From NCBI RefSeq assembly GCF_050589645.1, contig NZ_JBNGOQ010000003.1, forward strand, positions 868,001 to 932,000: DNA of 64,000 nt. Reading direction: 5' to 3'. The position numbers were made by a program, and so were the translations under genes. Each line of letters begins with the position of its first letter. The stretch's first letter is position 1. Below, in pieces: positions 9,173 to 18,346 of this stretch. Origin of the DNA: JBNGOQ01 sp050589645. Its GTDB lineage: Bacteria > Bacteroidota > Bacteroidia > Flavobacteriales > Flavobacteriaceae. The notes below the pieces were generated by a model that saw only the letters and a program-made list of their open reading frames with translations, made no database searches and was not told the origin of the DNA.

Positions 9173-11581
9173 TTAGTTGCGCAACGGTTTTCCCGTTTTG
9201 AGCATGTGCTGGATTCGTTCCAGGGTCTTTCGTTCGGTACAGAGCGACAAAAAGGCCTCGCGTTCCAAATCCAATAAATACTGTTCACTGACCCTGGTAG
9301 GCTCGGAGAGATCTCCCCCGGCCATAACATAGGCCAATTTGTTGGCAATCTTTTTGTCGTGTTCACTAATGTAGTGGCTGGCTTCCATGGCATCGGTACC
9401 CACCAGGAACATGCCCAAAGCTTGTTTCCCCAGGACTTTTACGTCCCTGCGCCTTGGGGGTTGCGTATAACCGGCTTCGGCCATCAATTTGGCGTGGGCC
9501 TTTGCGGTGGCAATCTGCCTGTCCTTGTTGACCACCACAATGTCCTTTCCTTTTTGCAGGATGCCCAGATCATAGGCTTCATAGGCCGAAGTAGACACTT
9601 TCGCCATACCTATCGTAAGGAAATACTCCTGCAGTACATTGAGTTCCACATCGTTCTTTTTAAAGGTATCGGCAGCCCGTAGTGCAAATTCCTTGGATCC
9701 ACCACCACCGGGAATGACACCTACACCAAACTCTACCAACCCTATATAGGTCTCCGCTGCCGCCACAACCTTATCAGCATGCAGCGATATTTCGCAACCT
9801 CCGCCCAAGGTCATGCCATGGGGGGCCGCCACAGTGGGAATGGCCGAGTAACGCATACGCATTACGGTATCCTGGAACATCTTAATGGCCATATTGAGCT
9901 CATCGTATTCCTGCTCCACGGCCAACATAAATATCATTCCGATATTGGCACCGACGGAAAAATTAGCCGCTTGATTGCCAACGACCAACCCCTGAAAATC
10001 CTTTTCGGCAATATCGAAAGCCTTGTTCAATCCGGCCAACACGTCACCTCCAATGGTGTTCATTTTGGACTGGAATTCCACGTTCAGAATACCATCACCC
10101 AAATCCTCGAGCACCACCCCGCTATTTTTAAAGACCTCTTTTGATTGCCTGATGTTATCCAGGATGATAAAAGCATCCTGTCCGGGTACCTTTTCCATGG
10201 CTTTCTTTGGAATATCGTAATAATGGGTCGCTCCATCGGTCACCGAATAAAAAGAGCCGATACCGGCCGCATCCATATCCTTGATCCAGCTGGCCGTTTC
10301 CAGGCCTTCTGCCTGTATCAGCGCAAGTCCTTCCTGCACCCCGATGGCATCCCAAATTTGAAAGGGCCCGTGTTCCCAACCAAAACCGGCCTTCATGGCA
10401 TCATCTATCTTATAAAGCTCATCCGTGATTTCCGGAATACGGTGGGATACGTATGAAAAAAGGGCCGCGAAGCTCTTCCTGTAAAACTCGCCCGCTTTGT
10501 CCTTGCCTTGCACCAATACCTTAAAGCGATCCACGACCTTATCGATGGTCTTGGTCTGCTCCAGGGTGGCAAATTGTGCTCGTTTTTTGGAGCGGTATTC
10601 CAGGGAGTCCAAGTCTAGCGATAAAATCTCACTAGCGCCATCCGCCTTTTTTGTCTTTTTATAGAAGCCCTGGCCCGTTTTGCTGCCCAGCCATTTGTTT
10701 TCTACCATGGTCTTGATGAAATCCGGGAGCTGAAAGAGCTCGTGGCGTTCATCCTTCGGGCAATTTTCGGCAATGCCATTGGCCACGTGTACTAGGGTGT
10801 CCAAACCAACCACATCTACCGTTCTAAAGGTAGCCGACTTAGGCCTTCCGATAACCGGTCCGGTCAATTTGTCCACTTCCTCAATGGTAAGCCCCATGTC
10901 CTTTACCGCATGAAAGAGGCTCTGAATACTAAAGATACCGATACGGTTTCCTATAAAGGCCGGGGTATCCTTGGCGACCACGGAGGTTTTGCCCAAAAAT
11001 TGTTCCCCGTATCCGTTGAGGAAATCCAATACTTCCGAGGAAGTTTTGGGACCGGGAATTATCTCAAAAAGTTTTAAATATCGGGCCGGATTGAAGAAGT
11101 GGGTTCCACAAAAGTGTTCCTGGAAATCATCACTTCGTCCCTCGCTCATAAATTTTATGGGAATACCTGAAGTATTAGAGGTAATCAGGGTTCCGGGCTT
11201 TCTGTGTTTTTCCAGATTTTCAAGAACCATCTTTTTGATATCCAGGCGTTCTACGACTACCTCAATAATCCAATCCACCTTGGCCACTTTGGCAATATCA
11301 TCCTCCAGGTTGCCTGTAGTGATCCGTTGCGCAAACTTCTGATGATAAATAGGGGAGGGTTTGGATTTTAAAGCAGTTGCCAGCGAATTGTTTACCAAGC
11401 GATTTCGCACCGCCTTGTCCTCTAAGGTGAGCCCCATCGCTTTTTCCTTATCGTTGAGTTCCCTTGGAACAATATCGAGTAGCAGCACTTCTACCCCGAT
11501 GTTGGCAAAATGGCAAGCGATACCGCTTCCCATGATCCCTGAGCCTATTACCGCTACCTTTTTTATATGTCTCTTCATCAA
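9173..11581 (-). CDS. 3-hydroxyacyl-CoA dehydrogenase / enoyl-CoA hydratase fusion
   Basis: 802 residues. The N-terminal half has an NAD-binding Rossmann motif (VIGSGIMGSGIACHFA, about residues 11-26) and the hydroxyacyl-CoA dehydrogenase fold; a crotonase domain follows with GLVVGNQAANFSVGANI and the oxyanion-hole/active-site stretch HGMTLGGGCEISLHAD and FGVGVIPGGGG. Domain order is therefore dehydrogenase first, hydratase second, the reverse of E. coli FadB. It should catalyse hydration and oxidation of enoyl-CoA. The gene begins ten bases after the marR stop codon, which makes co-transcription with the regulator likely. Two adjacent ATG codons (11581 and 11578) are possible starts. Confidence 0.93.
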   Translation of the reverse strand: MMKRHIKKVAVIGSGIMGSGIACHFANIGVEVLLLDIVPRELNDKEKAMGLTLEDKAVRNRLVNNSLATALKSKPSPIYHQKFAQRITTGNLEDDIAKVAKVDWIIEVVVERLDIKKMVLENLEKHRKPGTLITSNTSGIPIKFMSEGRSDDFQEHFCGTHFFNPARYLKLFEIIPGPKTSSEVLDFLNGYGEQFLGKTSVVAKDTPAFIGNRIGIFSIQSLFHAVKDMGLTIEEVDKLTGPVIGRPKSATFRTVDVVGLDTLVHVANGIAENCPKDERHELFQLPDFIKTMVENKWLGSKTGQGFYKKTKKADGASEILSLDLDSLEYRSKKRAQFATLEQTKTIDKVVDRFKVLVQGKDKAGEFYRKSFAALFSYVSHRIPEITDELYKIDDAMKAGFGWEHGPFQIWDAIGVQEGLALIQAEGLETASWIKDMDAAGIGSFYSVTDGATHYYDIPKKAMEKVPGQDAFIILDNIRQSKEVFKNSGVVLEDLGDGILNVEFQSKMNTIGGDVLAGLNKAFDIAEKDFQGLVVGNQAANFSVGANIGMIFMLAVEQEYDELNMAIKMFQDTVMRMRYSAIPTVAAPHGMTLGGGCEISLHADKVVAAAETYIGLVEFGVGVIPGGGGSKEFALRAADTFKKNDVELNVLQEYFLTIGMAKVSTSAYEAYDLGILQKGKDIVVVNKDRQIATAKAHAKLMAEAGYTQPPRRRDVKVLGKQALGMFLVGTDAMEASHYISEHDKKIANKLAYVMAGGDLSEPTRVSEQYLLDLEREAFLSLCTERKTLERIQHMLKTGKPLRN

Positions 11582-11591
11582 ATACCCCGTA

Positions 11592-12041
11592 TTAATTAGC
11601 TTTGTCCTTTGTATATATCTTCTTTTCCACGATTAATTTGTTAATAGTCTCCACAACCTCAAAAAATTGATCCAACTGCTCTTGGGTCAAATGTTGTTTG
11701 ACCACGTTGTTGAAACGAAGCACTACCTCTTTGGATATGGCCCTTTTCTCAAGGCCCAATTTTGTGAGATGGATCAGCACCCCTCTTCCGTCATTCGGAT
11801 TGGGTTTACGTTCAATATAGCCTCTTTCTTCAATGCTCTTCAATATTCTTGAGAGGCTAGTGGCTTCCATACCCATTTTAGGTCCTAGGGCGGTAGAGGG
11901 CGTACCTGTTTTTGGGTCGATACTCAGCAAGGTAAAGCCGATGGCCATGGTTAAGTCAAAGGTTTTCGCCTCTTCATTGTACATTCTTGCCACGGCCTGC
12001 CAAGTAGCTCTAAGCGCATAATCTATCGTTAAATCCTTCAT
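11592..12041 (-). CDS. MarR-family transcriptional regulator of the beta-oxidation operon
   Basis: 149 residues from ATG 12041 (MKDLTIDYALRATWQAVARM). A longer frame reaches 12134, but it would run through the promoter and palindrome described next, so the shorter start is preferred. The winged-helix core is visible as TALGPKMGMEATSLSRILKSIEERGYIERKPNPNDGRGVLIHLTKLG, in pieces typical of MarR proteins (recognition helix then the DxR wing). First gene of the operon ahead of the hydratase fusion (gap ten bases). MarR proteins usually repress their own operon and release DNA on binding a small ligand; an acyl-CoA or fatty acid ligand is my inference from the neighbours. Confidence 0.88.
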   Translation of the reverse strand: MKDLTIDYALRATWQAVARMYNEEAKTFDLTMAIGFTLLSIDPKTGTPSTALGPKMGMEATSLSRILKSIEERGYIERKPNPNDGRGVLIHLTKLGLEKRAISKEVVLRFNNVVKQHLTQEQLDQFFEVVETINKLIVEKKIYTKDKAN

Positions 12042-12059
12042 GGCTGGTTTATAAGACAC

Positions 12060-12067
12060 CAAATATA
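12060..12067 (-). promoter_or_regulatory. Promoter -7 box (TATATTTG) for the marR/beta-oxidation operon
   Basis: On the minus strand these bases read TATATTTG, an exact fit to the Bacteroidota -7 consensus TANNTTTG, 18 bases before the marR start codon. No clear TTTG is found at the -33 position because that region is occupied by the palindrome at 12072-12099. Confidence 0.6.
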
Positions 12068-12071
12068 TAAA

Positions 12072-12099
12072 AAATTTATTATGCATGCATAATAAATTT
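12072..12099. promoter_or_regulatory. Perfect 28-bp palindrome, probable MarR operator
   Basis: Every base from 12072 to 12085 pairs with its mirror from 12099 to 12086; the core is ATGCATGCAT flanked by AT-rich arms. It begins four bases upstream of the -7 box and covers the -33 region, so a bound dimer would block RNA polymerase. Length and symmetry suit a MarR dimer. It is not followed by a T-run and lies inside an upstream region, so it is not a terminator. Confidence 0.7.
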
Positions 12100-12185
12100 G
12101 GTAAAAGTTTCCACAAGATTTTAACAGAAAACACCCTTTGAAAAGTGGGCCTTGTTCAGTAGGGTAAAAAAAGGACTTTTAGAGG

Positions 12186-13958
12186 TCAATGACCATAGAT
12201 GTTGTTGTAGAGGTCGATGTATTTTTCCTTAACGATTTTACGTCTTAATTTCATTGTTGGGGTAAGGTGTCCATCGTCTATGCTCCACACATCGGGCGTA
12301 AGCCTAAACTGTTTTACCTTTTCCCACTTGGCAAAATTCTCATTGGCGACATCCACTTCTTCCTGATAGCGTTCCAGGACCCTTTCGTTGATGACGATAT
12401 CCGAATTTTCGCCCAAGGTGACCTGATGCCGTTCTGCCCATTCATAGAGAAACTCAAAATTGGGCTGGATCAAGGCCGCTGGCATTTTTTCCCCTTCGCC
12501 CACCACCATGATCTGCTCTATGAAACGCGATTGTTTAAACCTGTTTTCCAGGAGTTGCGGGGCCACATATTTGCCTCCGGAGGTCTTGAACATTTCCTTT
12601 TTGCGGTCCGTAATTTTTAAAAAACCGTCAGCATCCATTTCTCCGATATCGCCCGTATGGAAGTAACCGTTCTTGAGCACTTCGGCCGTTTTTTCCGGGT
12701 CTTTGTAATAGCCCATCATGACCTGGGGACCTTTCACGCAGATTTCGCCATCTTCGGCAATTTTAACTTCCGTGTTTTCGATGAGTTTCCCTACGGTCCC
12801 AATTTTAAACCCGCCATCGCGCATATCGTTGACAGAGAGCACCGGCGAGGTTTCGGTGAGTCCATAACCTTCCATGACACCCATTTCTGCTGCGTTGAAT
12901 ATACGTGCCAGTCGGGGTTGCAAGGCCGCACTCCCTGAGGATATTAAGGAAAGATTGTTGCCCAGTCCTTGTTTCCATTTACTGAAAATAAGCTTTCGGG
13001 CCAGGGCCAGTTTTCGTTCGTACCACCAGCCGTTCTGTCCATAAGGTTCATATTGCAGGCCCACTTCAACGGCCCAAAAGAACAATTTCTTTTTTATGCC
13101 ACCGAGCTCCGCTCCCTTGGCGATGATCTTATCGTATACCTTTTCCAACAAACGGGGCACGGCGGTCATCACGTGGGGCGCCGTCTCTTTTAGATTATCA
13201 CTGATCTTCTCCATAGACTCCGCGAAATAGATGCTTACCCCGGCGTATTGATAGAGGTACATCATCATGCGTTCGTAGATATGACAGACCGGTAGGAAAC
13301 TTAAGGCTTTGGTTTCTCCACCGACTATGGGAAGTCGCTTGGAACTCGCCAAAGCATTGCTCACCACATTGCTATGCGAGAGCATAACCCCCTTTGGCCT
13401 GCCTGTGGTGCCGGATGTATATATTAGGGTAGCCAAATCCTCCGGTTGTACGGCATCCTTAAGCTGTTCTACTTCTGCCTGATTGGAAGTGTCCGCTCCC
13501 AATTCCAAAACCTTGCTCCAATTTTTGCAATCGCTCAAGGTATCAAAAGAGTATACTTCCTTTAAGAGGGGTACATTGGCTTTAATGGCCTCTACTTTTG
13601 CGTGCACCTCTGCACAGGAAACAAAACAATAGGTGGCTCCAGAATGGTTGAGTACATATTCGTAATCCTCTTGTGAAATGGTCGGGTAAATAGGTACGTT
13701 CTGGGCCCCTAATTGCAAAATACCGATATCCATGATGTTCCATTCGGTTCTGTTGGTCATGGAAATCAATGCAATCTTATCGTTGGGCCTCACGCCCATC
13801 CGTAGTAGGGCCCTACTAATGGTATTTGCCTTATCTATGTATTCCTGTGTGGAGGTGGCCACCCATTCACCATCATACTTTGTAATCAGCGCTTTTTCAA
13901 GATTGAATTTCTCCAATTGGTAATACGGAAAATCAAAGAGTCGGGTTATGTTTTGCAT
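12186..13958 (-). CDS. Long-chain fatty acid--CoA ligase (AMP-forming)
   Basis: 590 residues from ATG 13958 (MQNITRLFDFPYYQ); the frame is open further upstream but the extension has no family-like sequence. Contains the AMP-binding signature LIYTSGTTGRPKGVMLSH (about residues 165-182), EGYGLTETSP, the YFHTGDIGEMDADGF motif and the ITDRKKEMFKTSGGKYVAP hinge/lysine region, all typical of FadD/long-chain ligases. Activates fatty acids with ATP and CoA, feeding the beta-oxidation operon immediately downstream. The gap of about 140 bases to marR contains the marR promoter, so the ligase and operon can be transcribed separately. Confidence 0.93.
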   Translation of the reverse strand: MQNITRLFDFPYYQLEKFNLEKALITKYDGEWVATSTQEYIDKANTISRALLRMGVRPNDKIALISMTNRTEWNIMDIGILQLGAQNVPIYPTISQEDYEYVLNHSGATYCFVSCAEVHAKVEAIKANVPLLKEVYSFDTLSDCKNWSKVLELGADTSNQAEVEQLKDAVQPEDLATLIYTSGTTGRPKGVMLSHSNVVSNALASSKRLPIVGGETKALSFLPVCHIYERMMMYLYQYAGVSIYFAESMEKISDNLKETAPHVMTAVPRLLEKVYDKIIAKGAELGGIKKKLFFWAVEVGLQYEPYGQNGWWYERKLALARKLIFSKWKQGLGNNLSLISSGSAALQPRLARIFNAAEMGVMEGYGLTETSPVLSVNDMRDGGFKIGTVGKLIENTEVKIAEDGEICVKGPQVMMGYYKDPEKTAEVLKNGYFHTGDIGEMDADGFLKITDRKKEMFKTSGGKYVAPQLLENRFKQSRFIEQIMVVGEGEKMPAALIQPNFEFLYEWAERHQVTLGENSDIVINERVLERYQEEVDVANENFAKWEKVKQFRLTPDVWSIDDGHLTPTMKLRRKIVKEKYIDLYNNIYGH

Positions 13959-14009
13959 ACTAAGTTTCTGATAGGTAATCGCAAAATAAGAAAAGGGAAC
14001 GGTATAATC

Positions 14010-14040
14010 AATTATCAATTAACAATTATCAATTAACAAT
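14010..14040. repeat. Short tandem repeat, 14-bp unit, about 2.2 copies
   Basis: The unit AATTATCAATTAAC occurs at 14010-14023 and again at 14024-14037, followed by AAT. It lies in the gap between the ligase start and the GNAT stop codon. Such AT-rich short repeats are frequent in flavobacterial spacers; no function is evident. Confidence 0.7.
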
Positions 14041-14098
14041 GGATGGAAGGAGGTCGGCGGTTAACCCTTATTGGTCATCAACACCGAATATCGAATTT

Positions 14099-14554
14099 TC
14101 AGGATAAGTGTAGTTTCATCCCTTCATGCGAGGCTTTAAAACCCAGTTTTTCGTAGAATTTGAGGGCTTCGGGCCTTTTCTTGTCCGTAGTCAATTGCAC
14201 CACATGTGCCCTGCGTTCCTTTGCCCTCGCAATGGCCCACTCGAACAATTTTTGCCCAATGCCTTTACCCCTGTGGTCCTCATGTACCCGAACGGCTTCG
14301 ATCTGGGCCCGAATACCGCCCTGATAGGTGAGGTAGGGGATAAGGCTTAATTGTAGCGTTCCGATAATTTGTTGGCCCTCATTTTCCATAACCACCAACT
14401 CCTGATTGGGGTCCGCATCGATACGATAAAAAGCTTCATAGTAGGTTTGTGGCAATGGATCCCGGTAATCCTCTCGCAAACGGCCCAGGGGATCGTTAGC
14501 CATCATCTCCACTAGGGCAGGGATATCTATTTCGGTTGCTTTTCTGATGATCAT
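14099..14554 (-). CDS. GNAT-family N-acetyltransferase
   Basis: 151 residues with the GNAT acetyl-CoA binding motif VRVHEDHRGKGIGQKLFEWA (R/Q-x-x-G-x-G/A block, about residues 90-109) and the C-terminal FYEKLGFKASHEGMKLHL strand-helix seen in RimI/PhnO-like enzymes. Transfers an acetyl group from acetyl-CoA to an amine; the acceptor is not identifiable. It starts six bases after the purL stop, so it is probably co-transcribed with purL, although no functional link is obvious. Confidence 0.88.
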   Translation of the reverse strand: MIIRKATEIDIPALVEMMANDPLGRLREDYRDPLPQTYYEAFYRIDADPNQELVVMENEGQQIIGTLQLSLIPYLTYQGGIRAQIEAVRVHEDHRGKGIGQKLFEWAIARAKERRAHVVQLTTDKKRPEALKFYEKLGFKASHEGMKLHLS

Positions 14555-14560
14555 ACGATG

Positions 14561-17500
14561 CTACATTTTATTTTTCTCCACCCATTTTTTTGCGTTGACA
14601 AAAGCTTCCAACCACGGAGAGACTTCATCCTTTCGTTCTACAGGGTAATGGGCCCAATTCCAAGGGAAGGTAGAACGTTCTATATGCGGCATGGTGACCA
14701 AATGTCTTCCTGTGGGGTCACAAAGCATAGCCGTGTTATAATCACTGCCATTCGGGTTGGCAGGATAGCCCTCGTAACCATATTTCGCCACAATGGCATA
14801 GTGGTCCTCTGAAAGTGGCAAGCTAAACTTGCCCTCCCCATGGGAAATCCATACTCCAAGGGTATGTCCGGCCAAGGAGGACAGCATTACCGAATGGTTC
14901 TCCTGAATTTTGACCGAGGTAAAACTGCTTTCGTGTTTTTGGGAATCGTTATAGGTCATTTTGGGCAGTTGCGCATGATCGGGATTGATAAGGTCCAACT
15001 CCAGGAAAAGCTGGCAACCATTACAAATTCCTACGGAGAGGGTATCGGGCCGTGCAAAGAATTTCCGTAGCGCGCTGTTGGCCTTTTCATTGTATTTGAA
15101 GGCACCTGCCCATCCTTTGGCACTTCCCAATACGTCCGAATTGGAAAAGCCGCCCACAGCCCCAATAAATTGGATATCCTCCAGGGTTTCCCTCCCTGAG
15201 ATCAAATCGGTCATATGCACGTCTTTCACATCGAATCCGGCCAAATACATGGCATTGGCCATTTCCCGTTCCGAATTGCTTCCTTTTTCCCTGAGAATGG
15301 CCGCCTTGGGTCTGGTGCCTGTTGTTGCCCTTTGGGGCAATTTGCCAGCGAATTGCTTTGGGAAACTATAGCCCAGGGGCTGTTTTTTGTAGTTCTCAAA
15401 TCGGTCCTGTGCCAGGTTATTTGCAGTTTGCTTGGTATCCAGAAGATATGAAGTTCTATACCAGGTGTCCCGGAGCGACGCAATGTTCAGTCCCATTTCC
15501 ATACCATGATTTTTAAGCAGCAGTTCTCCCTGGGGAAGTACCTTTCCAATTTTTACAAAATGGATATTGGCCGCCTCCAGCACTTTTTCCATGCTGGCAT
15601 CCTTGGCCTGAAAAACGATACCGGCATTTTCGGCAAATAGGAGTTTTATGGTATCGGGTTCACGGAGGTCGGAAAGATCCAAGGTCGCACCTAAATCGGT
15701 GTCCGCAAAACACAGCTCCAGCAGTGTGGTTATCAAGCCACCAGAGGCTACGTCATGACCTGCCAGGACCTGACCCGATTTGATCAGTTGTTGCATGGTA
15801 TCGAAGACCCTTTTCACATAAGGGGCATCGGCAACATCGGGAGCCTCGTTTCCGATAGCGTTTAAGACTTGGGCGAAGGAAGATCCGCCAAGCTTGTAAG
15901 TGTCTTTCAATAGGCCAATGTAGTAGATGTCGCCCCCCTGCCTTTTCAAAACAGGTTCTACCACTTGGGTGATATCACTGCAGTGGGCTCCCGCAGAGAT
16001 GATTACGGTTCCAGGTGCTATGACCTCCCCATCCGGATAGCGTTGTTTCATGGATAGGGAATCTTTTCCCGTAGGTACGTTGATGCCCAGGGCTATAGCA
16101 AAGTCGGAGACGGCCTCCACGGCCTTGTACAAACGTGCATCTTCCCCTTCGTTCTTGCAGGGCCACATCCAATTCGCCGAAAGGGAAACGGACTGCAGTC
16201 CATCTTTTAATGGAGCCCAAACAATATTGGTCAGCGCCTCAACAATACTATTTCGGCTCCCGGCCATGGGGTCTATCAATCCAGAAATGGGCGAATGTCC
16301 TATGGAGGTTGCTATGCCCTCCTTGCCTTTAAAATCCATTGCCATGACCCCGCAGTTGTTCAGGGGTAGCTGCAACGGCCCTGCACATTGCTGCTTGGCC
16401 ACCCTTCCCCCAACACAGCGATCTACCTTGTTGGTAAGCCAGTCCTTGCAGGCCACGGCTTCGAGCTGTAATACCTGGTCCAGGTAATCGTGGAAATGTT
16501 CCAGGGCATAGGAGGGAGCGTCATAGGTAGTTGTTACGGAGCGGTCTTCCATGATGGTCTTGGGAGAGCTGCCGAAGATATCGGAAAGTTCCACGTCCAT
16601 AGGCTTTTTACCCGTGCTAGTGGATTGAAAGGTAAAGCGGTGGTCACCGGTTACCTGGCCCACCTCGTAGATGGGCGATCGCTCCCGTATGGCTACCCGC
16701 TGTAACAGATTTTTATGCGCTTCGCCGATGACCAAGCCCATACGTTCTTGGGATTCATTACCGATAATCTCCTTGGCCGAAAGTGTGGGGTCGCCCACGG
16801 GAAGTTTGTCCAGATCTATTTTGCCCCCGGTATCCTCCACCAGTTCGGAAAGACAGTTGAGGTGTCCTCCCGCTCCATGGTCGTGGATGGAGACTATGGG
16901 GTTTTCCTCACTTTCCACAAGGCCCCGTATAGCGTTCGCGGCTCTTTTTTGCATTTCAGGATTGGAGCGTTGCACCGCATTGAGTTCTATCACCGACCCG
17001 AAGGCACCGGTATCTGCACTGGACACCGCGGCACCACCCATGCCAATGCGGTAGTTGTCGCCCCCCAATATCATAATTTTATCACCCTTTTTTGGTGTCT
17101 CCTTAAGCGCCTGCTCCGCTCGCCCATAACCTATGCCGCCGGCGAGCATGATCACTTTATCGAAGCCCAGGCGCCTGAGTTCTTGTTGGTGCTCAAAGGT
17201 GAGCACGGAACCTGCGATCAGGGGTTGCCCGAATTTATTCCCGAAATCGGATGCGCCGTTGGAAGCTTTTATGAGAATGTCCATCGGAGTTTGGTACAAC
17301 CACTCCCTTTCTTCCATGCCTTTTTCCCAAGGGCGGTTTTCTTCGAGGCGCGAATAGGAGGTCATATAAACTGCCGTGCCGGCAAGGGGAAGGGATCCCT
17401 TTCCGCCTGCGAGTCGATCCCTTATCTCTCCCCCAGACCCGGTAGCCGCGCCGTTAAAAGGCTCTACCGTTGTGGGGAAGTTATGGGTTTCAGCTTTCAG

Positions 17501-18229
17501 TGAGATGACCGAATCAAATTCGGTCTCCTTGTAATAATCGGGGATGTCCGCACGCTTGGGCGCAAATTGTACGGCCTTGGGGCCTTTAACAAAAGCCACA
17601 TTGTCCTTGTAAGCCGATACAATGGTGTTTGGATGTTCCTTCGAGGTCCTTTTGATCATTTTAAACAGCGAAGCGGGCATTTCCTTTCCGTCAATAACGA
17701 AGGTACCGTTGAATATTTTATGCCTACAATGTTCGGAGTTGACCTGACTAAATCCAAAAACCTCAGAATCCGTCAGTTTTCGATTCATTTTCCGTGCTAC
17801 TTCTTCCAAGTAGCTAACCTCTTCCGGACTTAAGGCCAGCCCCTCTTGTTTATTATAGACAGCAATGTCGTCGACCTCCAAAATAGGTTCGGGTTCAACA
17901 TCGATATTGAAAATGTTTTGGGAGAGCCCCTTGTATTTTTGCAAGAGCATGGAATCGAAGTCCATAAAATCGGCTGTTACCGCAGTATATTCCTCGATAC
18001 GCATAATGCCCACAAGACCCATATTTTGGGTAATCTCCGTGGCGTTGGTACTCCATGGGGTGATCATGGCGGCCCTGGGACCAACAAAAAAGGCGTCCAG
18101 AGACGCCGTGTTTATTTTAGGTTGGTTGCCGAACAACCACGTAAGTTTTAAAAAATCTTCCTGTGACAGTTCGGCTTCGGTCTGAACTGCAAAGACCTTG
18201 GTGGTTACATCCCCGAAGAAGTGAATCAT
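14561..18229 (-). CDS. purL: Phosphoribosylformylglycinamidine synthase, single-chain PurL
   Basis: 1222 residues, the large one-chain form that fuses the FGAM synthase and glutaminase parts (in Gram-positives these are PurS, PurL and PurQ). It converts FGAR, ATP and glutamine to FGAM in purine synthesis. Visible are HCRHKIFNG and KAETHNFPTTVEPFNGAATGSGGEIRD in the ATPase domain (written here as overlapping blocks), GGHLNCLSELVEDTGG, and a C-terminal class I glutaminase with nucleophile cysteine in GICNGCQLFLEL and SHGEGKF. A TAAATTTG -7 box lies 32 bases ahead of the start codon. Confidence 0.96.
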   Translation of the reverse strand: MIHFFGDVTTKVFAVQTEAELSQEDFLKLTWLFGNQPKINTASLDAFFVGPRAAMITPWSTNATEITQNMGLVGIMRIEEYTAVTADFMDFDSMLLQKYKGLSQNIFNIDVEPEPILEVDDIAVYNKQEGLALSPEEVSYLEEVARKMNRKLTDSEVFGFSQVNSEHCRHKIFNGTFVIDGKEMPASLFKMIKRTSKEHPNTIVSAYKDNVAFVKGPKAVQFAPKRADIPDYYKETEFDSVISLKAETHNFPTTVEPFNGAATGSGGEIRDRLAGGKGSLPLAGTAVYMTSYSRLEENRPWEKGMEEREWLYQTPMDILIKASNGASDFGNKFGQPLIAGSVLTFEHQQELRRLGFDKVIMLAGGIGYGRAEQALKETPKKGDKIMILGGDNYRIGMGGAAVSSADTGAFGSVIELNAVQRSNPEMQKRAANAIRGLVESEENPIVSIHDHGAGGHLNCLSELVEDTGGKIDLDKLPVGDPTLSAKEIIGNESQERMGLVIGEAHKNLLQRVAIRERSPIYEVGQVTGDHRFTFQSTSTGKKPMDVELSDIFGSSPKTIMEDRSVTTTYDAPSYALEHFHDYLDQVLQLEAVACKDWLTNKVDRCVGGRVAKQQCAGPLQLPLNNCGVMAMDFKGKEGIATSIGHSPISGLIDPMAGSRNSIVEALTNIVWAPLKDGLQSVSLSANWMWPCKNEGEDARLYKAVEAVSDFAIALGINVPTGKDSLSMKQRYPDGEVIAPGTVIISAGAHCSDITQVVEPVLKRQGGDIYYIGLLKDTYKLGGSSFAQVLNAIGNEAPDVADAPYVKRVFDTMQQLIKSGQVLAGHDVASGGLITTLLELCFADTDLGATLDLSDLREPDTIKLLFAENAGIVFQAKDASMEKVLEAANIHFVKIGKVLPQGELLLKNHGMEMGLNIASLRDTWYRTSYLLDTKQTANNLAQDRFENYKKQPLGYSFPKQFAGKLPQRATTGTRPKAAILREKGSNSEREMANAMYLAGFDVKDVHMTDLISGRETLEDIQFIGAVGGFSNSDVLGSAKGWAGAFKYNEKANSALRKFFARPDTLSVGICNGCQLFLELDLINPDHAQLPKMTYNDSQKHESSFTSVKIQENHSVMLSSLAGHTLGVWISHGEGKFSLPLSEDHYAIVAKYGYEGYPANPNGSDYNTAMLCDPTGRHLVTMPHIERSTFPWNWAHYPVERKDEVSPWLEAFVNAKKWVEKNKM

Positions 18230-18260
18230 TGGATCGGTACGTGTTAAGTTTAAGAAAACA

Positions 18261-18268
18261 CAAATTTA
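18261..18268 (-). promoter_or_regulatory. Promoter -7 box (TAAATTTG) for purL
   Basis: Minus-strand bases fit TANNTTTG exactly, 32 bases upstream of the purL ATG. No good TTTG was found 19-21 bases further upstream, so the assignment rests on the -7 box and position only. Confidence 0.4.
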
Positions 18269-18346
18269 CACTATTATCCCAAACTATGTACCCGAAAAGA
18301 AGGGGCAGTTTCTAACAGTTTTTGCACGGTATTGTTGATTACTTGC

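Noticed and set aside
14010..14040. Short AT-rich tandem repeat as a start of a CRISPR or regulatory array
   Set aside because: Two copies without spacers only; common AT-rich repeat in flavobacterial gaps.
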